NCBI RefSeq assembly: GCF_002749975.1
Contig: NZ_PEIG01000002.1
Location: forward strand, 496,001 to 560,000
Source: Gloeocapsopsis sp. IPPAS B-1203
Lineage (GTDB): Bacteria; Cyanobacteriota; Cyanobacteriia; Cyanobacteriales; Chroococcidiopsidaceae
Direction of reading: 5' to 3'
DNA length: 64,000 bases
Position 1 is the stretch's first letter; the number at the start of each line of letters is the position of its first letter. Of the stretch, positions 26,749 through 35,988 are shown in pieces. A model generated the notes under the pieces. The model was not told the origin of the DNA. It worked only from the letters and a program-made list of their open reading frames with translations, and did not search any database. A program made the position numbers and the translations under genes.

Positions 26749-27995
26749 AAACATTTCCTAAATTATCAGAAACATTCATTTTGAATGAAATCCTAGAATT
26801 AGAACGTCAAGGAATAAATCTGCATATTTTCTCCTTAAGAAAACCTCAAGATGAAAAACATCATGCTGCACTTCAAACACTTAAAGCAGATGTAACTTAC
26901 ATTCCATCTTTATTTCCTCGATCTTCGCAAGATATAGTGCATCTGCAAGAAGCTAATGTATTGCTAATGCAACAAAACCTACAAAACTACTTTCAATTAC
27001 TACATTTAGACCACTCAACCTCAGAAATAGAGAGCTTAAATATCTTTTTACAAGCAGGGTATTTAGTAAAAGCAATTCGTGAAACAGGAATATGTCATCT
27101 TCACGCACACTTTATCAATATTCCTACTGCAGTTGCTGAAGTAGCTGCTCAATTATGTGGAATCCCCTATAGTATCACTGCTCATGCAAAAGATATCTAT
27201 TTATCTAAGCCTGAAGTTTTAAATCGGAGAATTAGTCAAGCAAAATTTGTTTTGACTTGTACAAAGTATAACCAACAGTTTTTGCAAAAACTCTCTACTA
27301 GTAATACTCCTATTTATCTTAGTTATCACGGTTTAGATTTAGCAAAATTTACTCCCAATATCAAGCAAGAAATAGTTAAAACATTACCTACTATTTTAAG
27401 TGTTGGTAGATTTTGTGAGAAAAAGGGTTTCCCTCATCTTATTCAAGCCTGTAAACTTCTCAAGGAAAGAAACTATAAGTTTCAATGCCTTATTGTAGGG
27501 TATGGTCCTCTGCAAGCTGAAATTGAACAACTAATTGCTGAGTTGAAGCTAGAAGATTGCATATTTCTAGTTGGCAAGATGACTCAAGATGAGTTAATTG
27601 AGATGTATCGTCAAGCTGATATTTTTGTGCTTCCTTGTCACATTACAGAAAATGGCGATCGCGACGGAATACCAAATGTACTTTTAGAAGCAATGGCAAT
27701 GAAAGTACCAGTAATTTCTACTAACATATCAGGAATAGTAGAATTAATACAACATAAAATAAATGGCATTCTTGTACCACCAAAAGAGCCTTATACTCTG
27801 GCAATAGAACTAGAGAATCTTATCAACAATCCACAATTTAGAAAGGTATTAAGTAATCAAGGTAGAATACAGGTTTCAAGTAATTTTTCTATTGAAAAAA
27901 ATACTATAGATTTAAAAAACATCTTTATGTCTGTACTTGCAAATGAATACTCTTCAAAACAACCTGTATTAGAAGCAGAGGTGTCTTTAGTATGA
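26709..27995 (+). CDS. GT4-family glycosyltransferase
   Basis: A 428-residue retaining GT-B glycosyltransferase (GT4, Glycos_transf_1). The N-terminal part begins GYLLKTFPKLSETFILNEIL, a motif seen in exopolysaccharide glycosyltransferases of the WcaL/AmsK type. The HLHAHFINIPTAVAE segment contains the His-Ala-His signature. The C-terminal donor domain has LSVGRFCEKKGFPHLIQA, the DIFVLPCHITENGDRDGIPN loop and the EX7E motif in LLEAMAMKVPVISTNISGIVE. Start ATG 26709 has AAGGAG 5-6 bp upstream, overlapping the previous gene by 40 bp. It overlaps the next gene by ATGA at 27992-27995, indicating translational coupling. Confidence 0.9.
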   Translation: MANNNNPKIGYLLKTFPKLSETFILNEILELERQGINLHIFSLRKPQDEKHHAALQTLKADVTYIPSLFPRSSQDIVHLQEANVLLMQQNLQNYFQLLHLDHSTSEIESLNIFLQAGYLVKAIRETGICHLHAHFINIPTAVAEVAAQLCGIPYSITAHAKDIYLSKPEVLNRRISQAKFVLTCTKYNQQFLQKLSTSNTPIYLSYHGLDLAKFTPNIKQEIVKTLPTILSVGRFCEKKGFPHLIQACKLLKERNYKFQCLIVGYGPLQAEIEQLIAELKLEDCIFLVGKMTQDELIEMYRQADIFVLPCHITENGDRDGIPNVLLEAMAMKVPVISTNISGIVELIQHKINGILVPPKEPYTLAIELENLINNPQFRKVLSNQGRIQVSSNFSIEKNTIDLKNIFMSVLANEYSSKQPVLEAEVSLV

Positions 27996-29173
27996 AAAAA
28001 CTCATGTTTTACTGCCAACATATTTTAGGTATGGGGCATCTTGTTCGCAGTATGGAAATTATTCGAGGATTAACTAAAGACTTTGAAGTTTGTTTCATCA
28101 ATGGCGGACAAGTTGTTGATGATTTTGATATACCTGCAGATGTTCAGGTTGTGAATTTACCCGCCATTAAAACTGATAGTGAATTCAAAGAACTACAAGT
28201 TGTTGATACTACACAAAAATTAGAAGAAATTCAAGAATATCGCAAGCTCAAACTCTTAAATATATTTGAGCAATTTCAACCTGACTGTTTGATAATAGAA
28301 CTTTTCCCTTTTGGAAGAAGAAGATTTTCTTTTGAGTTAATTCCTTTACTAGAAAGTGTAAAAGCTGCTCGAAAAAATACAAAAGTGATCTGCAGCCTGC
28401 GTGATATTGTTGTCACTAAGCAAGATCAAGCTCGGCATGAAGAGAAAGTGTGTAAATTAATGAATAAGTATTTTGATATGCTACTTATTCATGGCGATTC
28501 TCAATTTCAAAAACTAGAAGAAAGTTTTTCAAGAGTGAGCGATATCAAGTGTGAAGTTTACTACACAGGGTATGTTGTTCAAAAAACAAATAACTTATCT
28601 ATAAAATTATCAGAAGATATCTTAGAAAAACCTTTAATTTTAGTTTCAGTAGGTGGTGGAAGATTTGGTCATGAATTATTAGATTGTGTCGTCAAAACAT
28701 CTACTATTTTACAAAAAAGAATACCACATCAATTTTTGATGTTTACGGGGCCATTTATGCCTGAAGAAAAATATACACAGCTTCAAAGGATGGCAGATGG
28801 TTGTAAAAATATTAAAATCTATCGCTATACTTCAAATTTCCTCAAGTATATGGAAGCTGCTGATTTGTCGATTAGCATGGCAGGCTACAACACTACAATG
28901 AACATTTTAACGACGAAAGTAAGAGCAATGATTCTGCCTTTTACTGGAAATGACGATCAAGAACAAGCACTAAGATCTCAAAAGTTAGAAAACTTAGGAA
29001 TTGTTGATGTTATTCATGCTAGTGAACTAATTCCTGACATCTTTGCCGAAAAAATTATGACTTGTTTAAACAAGCAACCAAATCAAATTAAGATTGATTT
29101 AGAGGGAGTCATAAAAACTGCCAATTTTGTTAACCAAGTTGTGGACAAGAAGCACGTAATTGCTAGCTATTAA
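27992..29173 (+). CDS. GT-B glycosyltransferase, MurG/GT28-like (second of cluster)
   Basis: A 393-residue protein of the same type as the one at 25498: N-terminal YCQHILGMGHLVRSMEIIRG, a central CSLRDIVVTK matching LLRDIL of the first, and the donor-site part ILVSVGGGRFGHELLD and LSISMAGYNTTMNILTTK, then PFTGNDDQEQALRSQKLENLG. The shared order of motifs suggests the two genes are ancient paralogues, possibly acting at different steps of one glycan. Start ATG overlaps the previous stop by 4 bp. No membrane helix. The substrate is unknown. Confidence 0.82.
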   Translation: MKKLMFYCQHILGMGHLVRSMEIIRGLTKDFEVCFINGGQVVDDFDIPADVQVVNLPAIKTDSEFKELQVVDTTQKLEEIQEYRKLKLLNIFEQFQPDCLIIELFPFGRRRFSFELIPLLESVKAARKNTKVICSLRDIVVTKQDQARHEEKVCKLMNKYFDMLLIHGDSQFQKLEESFSRVSDIKCEVYYTGYVVQKTNNLSIKLSEDILEKPLILVSVGGGRFGHELLDCVVKTSTILQKRIPHQFLMFTGPFMPEEKYTQLQRMADGCKNIKIYRYTSNFLKYMEAADLSISMAGYNTTMNILTTKVRAMILPFTGNDDQEQALRSQKLENLGIVDVIHASELIPDIFAEKIMTCLNKQPNQIKIDLEGVIKTANFVNQVVDKKHVIASY

Positions 29174-29206
29174 AATACCTTATCGTAGTTTAGGAGAAAT
29201 ATAGTT

Positions 29207-30409
29207 ATGAAGAGAATTTGTATTACTACTTTAGAGTTTCCCCCAGATGTGGGTGGAGTAGGAGAGTCAGTAAACCGAATAGCTCGCCTCCTACTAGCAT
29301 TAAATTATGAAGTTCATGTAGCAGTGTTTCATTCAAAAGATCGTAAAGTTAGCGCTGATTGCCGCAAACGAGCAAGTTGTGCAACGATTGAACAAGATGG
29401 CATCTTAGTTCATCGAATTGAACCAGCAATTCGTACTGCTATTTCTACAAAACAAGATTTTTTAAGTGAAATTTATTTACAATTAAAGTTACTGCAACAC
29501 CAGTATCAATTTGATATTTTTCATGCTTTCTTTATTAATGAAACAGGCTATTTAACAACATTAATTGCTAGAGAAAACAGCATACCTGTTATCAATAGTG
29601 TACGGGGAAGCGATTTACACAAACACATCTTTAATCCTACGTTACACGCACAAATGGTGTGGGTATTGGAAAACTCTTCTTGGGTAACTTTTGTGAGCCA
29701 GGATTTGTATAACCGAGCTACATTATTTGCTCCAACAGTTCAAACTAAATCATCAGTATTTTGGAATTCGATTGAACCAATTAATTTTACTCAGCTTCCT
29801 TTACCACGTTTAGTTGATAAACTACAAGGTCTTGTGATTGGTTCTGTAGGAAGATTTCGTGATAAAAAAGGAATTGAGTATCTTCTTGATGCTTGTGTAG
29901 AACTTAAAGAAGAAATAGATTTTACTTTACTCTTAGTTGGTGATTTTGCTGAGAAAGAGTGCGAATATTGGCAACAAGAAATTGCCAGCAGTAGCATTAG
30001 CGAAAATATCTTAATTACTGGTATTGTTGAGCGCAAAGAAGCTTTAGCCTACTTACCACATATTGATATTTTTGCAATTCCTTCGCTACACGACGGTTGT
30101 CCGAATGCCATGCTAGAAGCAATGCTAAGCGGTAGAGCAATTGTAGGCACAAATGTGGATGCAATTGGGGGAATTTTAGTAGATGAAGTAGATGCCTTAG
30201 TTGTTAATCCAGCTTCAAGCGAAGAATTGGCTATTGCATTACGAAGTTTGGCTTCTCAACCACAATTACGACATAAACTTGGAGATGCGGCAAAGCGAAA
30301 AGCGATCGCTGCTTTCTCTCCTACAGTTGAACAACAGCATTGGCAAGAAGTCTACCACCAAGTTTTATCTCCTGAAGAATTAGCTTTAATTAACCTTGGT
30401 GTTGCGTAA
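29207..30409 (+). CDS. GT4-family glycosyltransferase
   Basis: A 400-residue GT-B enzyme. The N-terminus CITTLEFPPDVGGVGESVNR is the Gly-rich acceptor loop typical of GT4. The C-terminal donor domain has LVIGSVGRFRDKKGIEYLLD, AYLPHIDIFAIPSLHDGCPN and the EX7E motif in AMLEAMLSGRAIVGTNVDAI. Start ATG 29207 has a good TAGGAGAAAT Shine-Dalgarno. It is 33 bp after the previous gene, so it belongs to the same transcription unit. It ends 150 bp before the GT2 gene. Likely adds a sugar to a lipid- or polyisoprenoid-linked glycan. Confidence 0.9.
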   Translation: MKRICITTLEFPPDVGGVGESVNRIARLLLALNYEVHVAVFHSKDRKVSADCRKRASCATIEQDGILVHRIEPAIRTAISTKQDFLSEIYLQLKLLQHQYQFDIFHAFFINETGYLTTLIARENSIPVINSVRGSDLHKHIFNPTLHAQMVWVLENSSWVTFVSQDLYNRATLFAPTVQTKSSVFWNSIEPINFTQLPLPRLVDKLQGLVIGSVGRFRDKKGIEYLLDACVELKEEIDFTLLLVGDFAEKECEYWQQEIASSSISENILITGIVERKEALAYLPHIDIFAIPSLHDGCPNAMLEAMLSGRAIVGTNVDAIGGILVDEVDALVVNPASSEELAIALRSLASQPQLRHKLGDAAKRKAIAAFSPTVEQQHWQEVYHQVLSPEELALINLGVA

Positions 30410-30559
30410 GTATACGGTGCTAGAAGTAAGACTTTTAGTAAAAAAAAATACCAAAATTGCAAAAATCTGAACAATACTGATCATTTCCTCCTTATTTTTC
30501 CAATACTCCTGTTCTAAACTGACGCTTAATTCTTGCTAACTAGTAAAAAGAGGTATTAT

Positions 30560-31564
30560 ATGAATTCACAAGTCACAATCGTTGTTGTACCACGCGAACG
30601 TTTTAGCTATACACGCGAGTCTTTAGAAAGCATTTACGCTCATACAAAATTTCCCTTTGAGTTAGTTTACGTTGACGGAGGGTCGCCAGCGCACATTGAG
30701 AGTTACTTAAAACAGCAAGCCGAGGAAAAGAACTTTAAACTCATCCGTAGCGATCGCTATCTTTCACCCAACCAAGCACGAAACTTGGGAATTCCTGCAG
30801 TGAACAGCAAGTATACTGTCTTCGTCGATAACGATGTTATTGTCACTCCAGGTTGGCTAACTCGTTTAGTACAGTGTGCAGAAGAAACAGAAGCTGCTGT
30901 TGTTGCGCCTTTAGTTTGTATTGGTCAACCAGATGCAGGAATTGTTCATTTAGCTGGTGGAGAAGCCCGCATTGAACTGCAGGAGAGAGAGAAAAACGGC
31001 AAAACTAAAATTAGACGTCGCGTTCATGAAAAGCACTACTTTGTCAATCGTCGCCTAGATGATGTCCGCGGTCAGTTGCAGCGGATTCAATGTGAGTTTG
31101 CTGAATTTCACTGTGTCTTAGTGCAGACAGAGGTATTTACGAAAACCGGCTTACTTGATGAAAAACTGCTAAGCACCCGCGAGCATATTGACTTTAGTAT
31201 GACAGTAGCTCAAGCAGGTGGAAAAATCTACTGCGAACCAGAGTCTATTGTCACCTATGTTCCAGGACCTCCCTTTGAGTTAACTGATATGCCCTTCTTT
31301 ATGCTGCGTTGGAGTGATGCTTGGGAACTGGCAAGTCTCAAACACTTTCGTGAAAAATGGGACGTTACAGAAGATAAATACTTTCAAAAGCGCTACGAAC
31401 GCTTAGGAGAACGCCGCTACCAAGCTTTCTTAAAACCATTCATACGTCGCTTTAGTTTTGGTAGACAGAACTACTGGCTAGTACAAAAAATAGTACCCCT
31501 AGAAAGAAAGTTGAATCGCTATATCAGCGATCGCTACCAGCAAAAGCTAGGAGTGAGTAATTAG
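30560..31564 (+). CDS. Family 2 (GT-A) glycosyltransferase
   Basis: A 334-residue GT-A enzyme. The nucleotide-binding segment is TIVVVPRERFSYTRESL then ELVYVDGGSPAHIESYL. QARNLGIPAVNSKYTVFVDND carries the DxD metal site, and LLDEKLLSTREHIDFSM resembles the acceptor-side ED region. ATG 30560 with AGAGG 6-7 bp upstream is preferred; an upstream TTG frame is open but lacks a Shine-Dalgarno. The C-terminal 80 residues are basic and Tyr/Arg-rich. It lacks membrane helices, so it is a cytoplasmic transferase rather than a synthase-translocase. It precedes the ABC exporter by 48 bp. Confidence 0.88.
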   Translation: MNSQVTIVVVPRERFSYTRESLESIYAHTKFPFELVYVDGGSPAHIESYLKQQAEEKNFKLIRSDRYLSPNQARNLGIPAVNSKYTVFVDNDVIVTPGWLTRLVQCAEETEAAVVAPLVCIGQPDAGIVHLAGGEARIELQEREKNGKTKIRRRVHEKHYFVNRRLDDVRGQLQRIQCEFAEFHCVLVQTEVFTKTGLLDEKLLSTREHIDFSMTVAQAGGKIYCEPESIVTYVPGPPFELTDMPFFMLRWSDAWELASLKHFREKWDVTEDKYFQKRYERLGERRYQAFLKPFIRRFSFGRQNYWLVQKIVPLERKLNRYISDRYQQKLGVSN

Positions 31565-31612
31565 TGCAGACAACTGCATCACACGCTAAAAACCTTCACA
31601 CCCTTTGAGGAG

Positions 31613-33469
31613 ATGAGTCGTCGTCCTAAAAATATTAAAGAAGCATTACCAGGTCTCAGCCGGATTTTTAGCAAATTTGCTCCCCAGATTCGCAAACAAA
31701 AATTGCTGATTGGTGCCTCATTTTTAGCACTGCTTGCAGAAACTGCATTTCGGTTATTAGAACCTTGGCCACTGAAACTCATTTTTGACTACATCATTGT
31801 CAGTGGTTTTCAGACCGAGGCGCTACCAATACCAGCATTGAGAGGGCTAAATCCTGTCACTCTGTTGACAATATTCACTGGGGCAATTGTGGCGATCGCA
31901 CTCGCGCGTGCAGCTGCTGCTTACTGTAGTACTGTGGGCATGGCAATTGCTGCAACTCAAGTCATGACTGAGATTCGCGGGAATCTTTATACTCATCTCC
32001 AACGACTTTCACTTTCGTTTCATAGCAAAATCAAATCAGGCGATCTGATTACCCGCGTGACCTACGATGTTGAACGATTGCGGGAAGCGACTGTAACTGC
32101 TGCTTTACCGTTATTCACAAACATCCTCACGCTCATTGGGATGCTGGGGGTCATGTTTTGGTTAAATTGGGAATTAGCAACACTGGCGATCGCTGCTTTT
32201 CCCTTATTTGTCTTTTCTACATTTCGCACAACAAAAAGTATCCAAGGTGTCGCCCGCACACAACGCAAGCGCGAAGGCGCAATGGCAGCGACAGCAGCAG
32301 AAGCGATCGGCGCAATTAAAGTAGTCCAAGCATTATCACTGCAAAAAATTCTTGAAGGTGCATTTGCTAGTCAAAACAAAAAAAGTCTAAAAGATGGCGC
32401 ACGCGTGCAGCGACTCTCTGCGGCACTAGAACGTAGTGTAGAAGCTTTAGTAGCGCTTGCAACTGCTTTAGTTTTGTGGCGAGGTGTTCAGCTTGTGTTG
32501 ACACAAGCAATTTCTCCAGGAGACTTATTAGTTTTCATCAACTACCTGAAAACAGCTTTCAAGCCCATGCGTTACTTGGCGAAATATACCGGACAAATTG
32601 CCAAAGCGACAGCTTCTGGAGAACGCATTATCGATTTATTAGACGCTGTACCAGACATTCGAGATACACGCGGGGCAATTGCTGCACCACCATTTCAGGG
32701 TAAGGTTCAGTTTGAGAATGTCACTTTTGCTTATGAACCTGAACAGCCAGTTCTCCGCAACATCAGCTTTACCGTAAAACCAGGACAGCAAGTAGCATTA
32801 GTTGGTCCCTCAGGTGGGGGTAAGTCAAGTTTAGTTAGTTTACTACTACGTCTTTACGATCCTCTAGAAGGACGCATTCTCATTGACGGACACGATCTGC
32901 GCGAGTATAAACTCGATTCCTTGCGCCAGCAAATTAGTATTGTTTTACAAGACAGCGTGTTATTTGCTGTCAGCGTCCGCGATAACATTTCCTACGGTTC
33001 ACTCACCGCAACACACCAGGAAATTGAAGCCGCAGCAAAACTTGCTAACGCTCACGACTTTATCATGGCAATGCCCCAAGGGTACGACACTATTTTAAGC
33101 GAACGTGGCTCAACGCTATCCGGAGGACAGCGCCAGCGAATTGCGATCGCCCGTGCAGCAGTCCGTCAAGCACCAATTGTCATTCTTGATGAACCGACAA
33201 CAGGCTTAGATAATCAAAATGAACGTGCTGTCAGCGAAGCACTTGATAGACTTACGGCTGGACGTACCACTTTCATCATTTCTCACAACTTAAGAGCAAC
33301 TGAGCAAGCTGACTTAATTCTTTACATTGAACAAGGAAAAGTTTTAGAAACTGGTACACATCAGGAACTAATTTGCCACGGCGGTCGTTACGCTACTTTA
33401 TATCGGATGCAAGCTGCAATCGGTAATGAAGTGCTAGGAGAAGATTATGCCTTAAAAGCAGAGTTGTAA
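31613..33469 (+). CDS. ABC exporter, fused TMD-NBD half-transporter (MsbA-like)
   Basis: A 618-residue type I exporter half-transporter. The N-terminal membrane domain has six helices (about residues 30-330). The ATPase domain has Walker A VGPSGGGKSSLVSLLLRL, signature STLSGGQRQRIAIARA, Walker B IVILDEPTTGLD and H-loop FIISHNL. It would work as a homodimer. Start ATG 31613 follows GAGGAG at very short spacing. Because it sits among glycosyltransferases it is a candidate flippase or exporter for the glycolipid or oligosaccharide made by them, in the manner of MsbA or PglK. This is inference from context; the TMD alone does not show the substrate. Confidence 0.9.
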   Translation: MSRRPKNIKEALPGLSRIFSKFAPQIRKQKLLIGASFLALLAETAFRLLEPWPLKLIFDYIIVSGFQTEALPIPALRGLNPVTLLTIFTGAIVAIALARAAAAYCSTVGMAIAATQVMTEIRGNLYTHLQRLSLSFHSKIKSGDLITRVTYDVERLREATVTAALPLFTNILTLIGMLGVMFWLNWELATLAIAAFPLFVFSTFRTTKSIQGVARTQRKREGAMAATAAEAIGAIKVVQALSLQKILEGAFASQNKKSLKDGARVQRLSAALERSVEALVALATALVLWRGVQLVLTQAISPGDLLVFINYLKTAFKPMRYLAKYTGQIAKATASGERIIDLLDAVPDIRDTRGAIAAPPFQGKVQFENVTFAYEPEQPVLRNISFTVKPGQQVALVGPSGGGKSSLVSLLLRLYDPLEGRILIDGHDLREYKLDSLRQQISIVLQDSVLFAVSVRDNISYGSLTATHQEIEAAAKLANAHDFIMAMPQGYDTILSERGSTLSGGQRQRIAIARAAVRQAPIVILDEPTTGLDNQNERAVSEALDRLTAGRTTFIISHNLRATEQADLILYIEQGKVLETGTHQELICHGGRYATLYRMQAAIGNEVLGEDYALKAEL

Positions 33470-33683
33470 GTTTAAGACAGTTATGAGTTAAGAAAATTTA
33501 AAACTCAAAATAATTGCCTATGGTACGCTTATGCGAACAAAACTAGCTACTAGCCAAAGCGCCACTCTTTCCCTCTAAACTCAAAACTTTTGAACAGTTG
33601 TAAGTTATATTTTTGTGCTTTACGTGAGAAACGCTGTAGTTCAGCAGAACAAAACTGTATTGTCTTGCAAAGAATAATATCTG

Positions 33684-34904
33684 ATGCTTTGTATGTCATC
33701 AGCACTGACAACTCTCGATAGGGATAGTTCAATGGACTCGCAGTCTAGTGCAGAATTGGGTTCTACTCGTGTCATTTTGGTGCGTCATGGTCAAAGTACC
33801 TTCAACGCTCAAGGAAGATATCAAGGACGTAGTGATGAGTCGGTGTTAACCGCAAAAGGTTATCAATCAGCTTATCAAACTGGAGTTGCTCTGCAAAGAA
33901 TCCCAATAGATGCTATCTATACAAGTCCATTGCAACGCGCACTTGAAACGACGCAGGAAATTATTAAAGGAATTGATCCACAGAATAAATCTCTACTTAA
34001 ATTCAATATAAATTCCAATCTTACAGAAATTGATCTACCTGCATGGCAAGGAAAAACCTTTGAGTATGTACGCCACAGCTTTGCTGCAGAATACAAATGT
34101 TGGCAACAACGCCCGCATGAGTTTCAAATGAATAGCCCAAACGAGAATTCAGGCTATCATCATCATGTTGCAACAGCATTAAAACAGTCCTTTCCAGTCC
34201 TGAACCTTTACGAACAAGCACAACAGTTTTGGCAAATTTTGCCCCGCCATCTTGGTCAGACAATATTGGTTGTTAGTCATGGCGGTACAAACCGCGCCCT
34301 CATTAGTAGCGCTCTCAATTTGTCACCAGCCCAGTATCATACGATTCAGCAATCAAACTGTGGTATTAGTATTCTGAATTTTCCGGCAAATAGCCAATCA
34401 GCACAGTTAAGAGGATTAAATTTGACATCACATTTAGGAGAAGTTTTGCCTAAACTAAAAGCTGGCAAGCAGGGATTACGTTTATTGCTACTTCCTATAG
34501 ATGCGATCGCCTCAAACCAAGTACAACACTTAGCTGAGTTTCTCAAACAAGTATCGATAGACTTTAGCCTCACCAGTGAATTGTGTATCTCTCAAGAAAT
34601 TACTGCACATCTTTTGCAAAACCATCCAACAACAGTCCAACTACAAGTATCGCGACATAATTTTCCTTTAATATGGCAACAAACTATTGATTCGCGACGT
34701 TCTTCTATGTCAGCTAATACCTTAGTTACCGGATTAGTCATTGCTAGCAGTGCCGTTATTAAATGTATTCTGGGTCAAATATTAGGATTAAATCCTCACG
34801 ATTTCTGGCGTTTACAATTAAATTCTGGTGACTTAAGTGTTGTTCACTACCCTCTAGGAAACAGTGTACCTATAAGTCAAGCTATAAATTTATTTGACGT
34901 TTAA
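33684..34904 (+). CDS. Histidine phosphatase family protein with a second degenerate domain
   Basis: A 406-residue protein. The first half is a complete phosphoglycerate-mutase-like histidine phosphatase: LVRHGQSTFNAQGRYQG with the catalytic His, YTSPLQRALETTQEI, LTEIDLPAWQGK, and the second His in VSHGGTNRALISSAL. The second half (about 235-406) lacks the RHG box but retains a fold-like end (NPHDFWRLQLNSGDLSVVHY), resembling a degenerate second copy. Three in-frame ATGs (33684, 33693, 33732) precede the conserved RVILVRHG core; none has a strong Shine-Dalgarno, so the start is uncertain. It lies between the ABC exporter and the epimerase. It may dephosphorylate a sugar phosphate, but that is a guess. 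Confidence 0.8.
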   Translation: MLCMSSALTTLDRDSSMDSQSSAELGSTRVILVRHGQSTFNAQGRYQGRSDESVLTAKGYQSAYQTGVALQRIPIDAIYTSPLQRALETTQEIIKGIDPQNKSLLKFNINSNLTEIDLPAWQGKTFEYVRHSFAAEYKCWQQRPHEFQMNSPNENSGYHHHVATALKQSFPVLNLYEQAQQFWQILPRHLGQTILVVSHGGTNRALISSALNLSPAQYHTIQQSNCGISILNFPANSQSAQLRGLNLTSHLGEVLPKLKAGKQGLRLLLLPIDAIASNQVQHLAEFLKQVSIDFSLTSELCISQEITAHLLQNHPTTVQLQVSRHNFPLIWQQTIDSRRSSMSANTLVTGLVIASSAVIKCILGQILGLNPHDFWRLQLNSGDLSVVHYPLGNSVPISQAINLFDV

Positions 34905-34936
34905 ATAAAGAGCCTCTAGCAAATGGAGACAAATCT

Positions 34937-35974
34937 ATGAAAGTATTAGTTACAGGAGTTGCTGGATTTGTTGGATTTCATTTAGCACAACGTTTGTTAA
35001 ATGATGGTTTTCAAGTCTATGGTATTGATAATCTAAATAATTACTATGATGTCAACTTAAAAAAAGATAGATTGTCACAAATTAACTCTCATCCTAATTT
35101 TTCGTTTCAATTGCTTGACTTGATTGATCGTGAAGGAATTTTTGAAATATTTCAAAATATCCAGTTTGATTATGTAGTAAATTTAGCGGCTCAAGCTGGA
35201 GTGCGTTATTCGCTTGAAAATCCTTTCGCTTATGTCGATAGTAATTTGTCTGGATTTGTGAATTTATTAGAAGGTTGTCGCCGCAGCAACATCAAACATT
35301 TAGTATTTGCTTCCTCTAGTTCAGTTTACGGTGCCAATAAAAAGGTTCCTTTTTCTGTTAAAGACAATGTAGACCATCCCATTTCCTTATATGCAGCTAG
35401 CAAGAAAGCTAACGAACTTGTAGCACACGTGTATAGCCATCTTTATAATTTGCCAACAACTGGACTGCGCTTTTTCACAGTTTATGGTCCTTGGGGTAGA
35501 CCTGACATGGCTTATTTCAAATTCGTACAAGCGATCGCAACAGGAAAACCAATCGATGTATACAATTTTGGTAAAATGAAGCGCGATTTTACCTACATTG
35601 ATGATGTCATTGAAGGTGTAGTACGAGTAATGCACAAACCTCCACTTGAAAATAGTGTGGTTAACAATGACCAACCAGAATCATCTGCACCTTATAAAAT
35701 TTACAACATTGGTAACAATAGCCCAGTAGAGTTAATGACGTTTATTGAAGTTATTGAATCTGCTTTAGGAAGAAAAGCCCAGAAGAACTTCTTACCAATG
35801 CAGCCTGGAGATGTACCTGCAACATATGCAGATGTAGAGGATTTAATTGCAGATGTTGGTTTTAAACCAAGTACATCAATTGAGGAGGGTATGTATAAAT
35901 TTATTCAATGGTATATTAATTATTACGAACAACCATTAGCTCATCATGACGTTGCCATTGCAAAGGCAAATTAG
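34937..35974 (+). CDS. NAD-dependent epimerase, UDP-glucuronate 4-epimerase-like
   Basis: A 345-residue extended-SDR enzyme. The NAD-binding GVAGFVGFHLAQRL lies at the N-terminus, followed by DNLNNYYDVNLKKDRL. The YAASKKANE segment carries the catalytic Tyr-x3-Lys. The run RFFTVYGPWGRPDMAYFKF is characteristic of UDP-glucuronate 4-epimerases of the CapI/LpsL type, which make UDP-galacturonate for surface polysaccharides. The start ATG has AATGGAG 9 bp upstream. It is the last gene of the plus-strand glycan cluster, and its stop is 14 bp from the convergent end of the CruP-like gene. Product identity is inferred from family motifs. Confidence 0.88.
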   Translation: MKVLVTGVAGFVGFHLAQRLLNDGFQVYGIDNLNNYYDVNLKKDRLSQINSHPNFSFQLLDLIDREGIFEIFQNIQFDYVVNLAAQAGVRYSLENPFAYVDSNLSGFVNLLEGCRRSNIKHLVFASSSSVYGANKKVPFSVKDNVDHPISLYAASKKANELVAHVYSHLYNLPTTGLRFFTVYGPWGRPDMAYFKFVQAIATGKPIDVYNFGKMKRDFTYIDDVIEGVVRVMHKPPLENSVVNNDQPESSAPYKIYNIGNNSPVELMTFIEVIESALGRKAQKNFLPMQPGDVPATYADVEDLIADVGFKPSTSIEEGMYKFIQWYINYYEQPLAHHDVAIAKAN

Positions 35975-35988
35975 ACGAATAGATCGCC

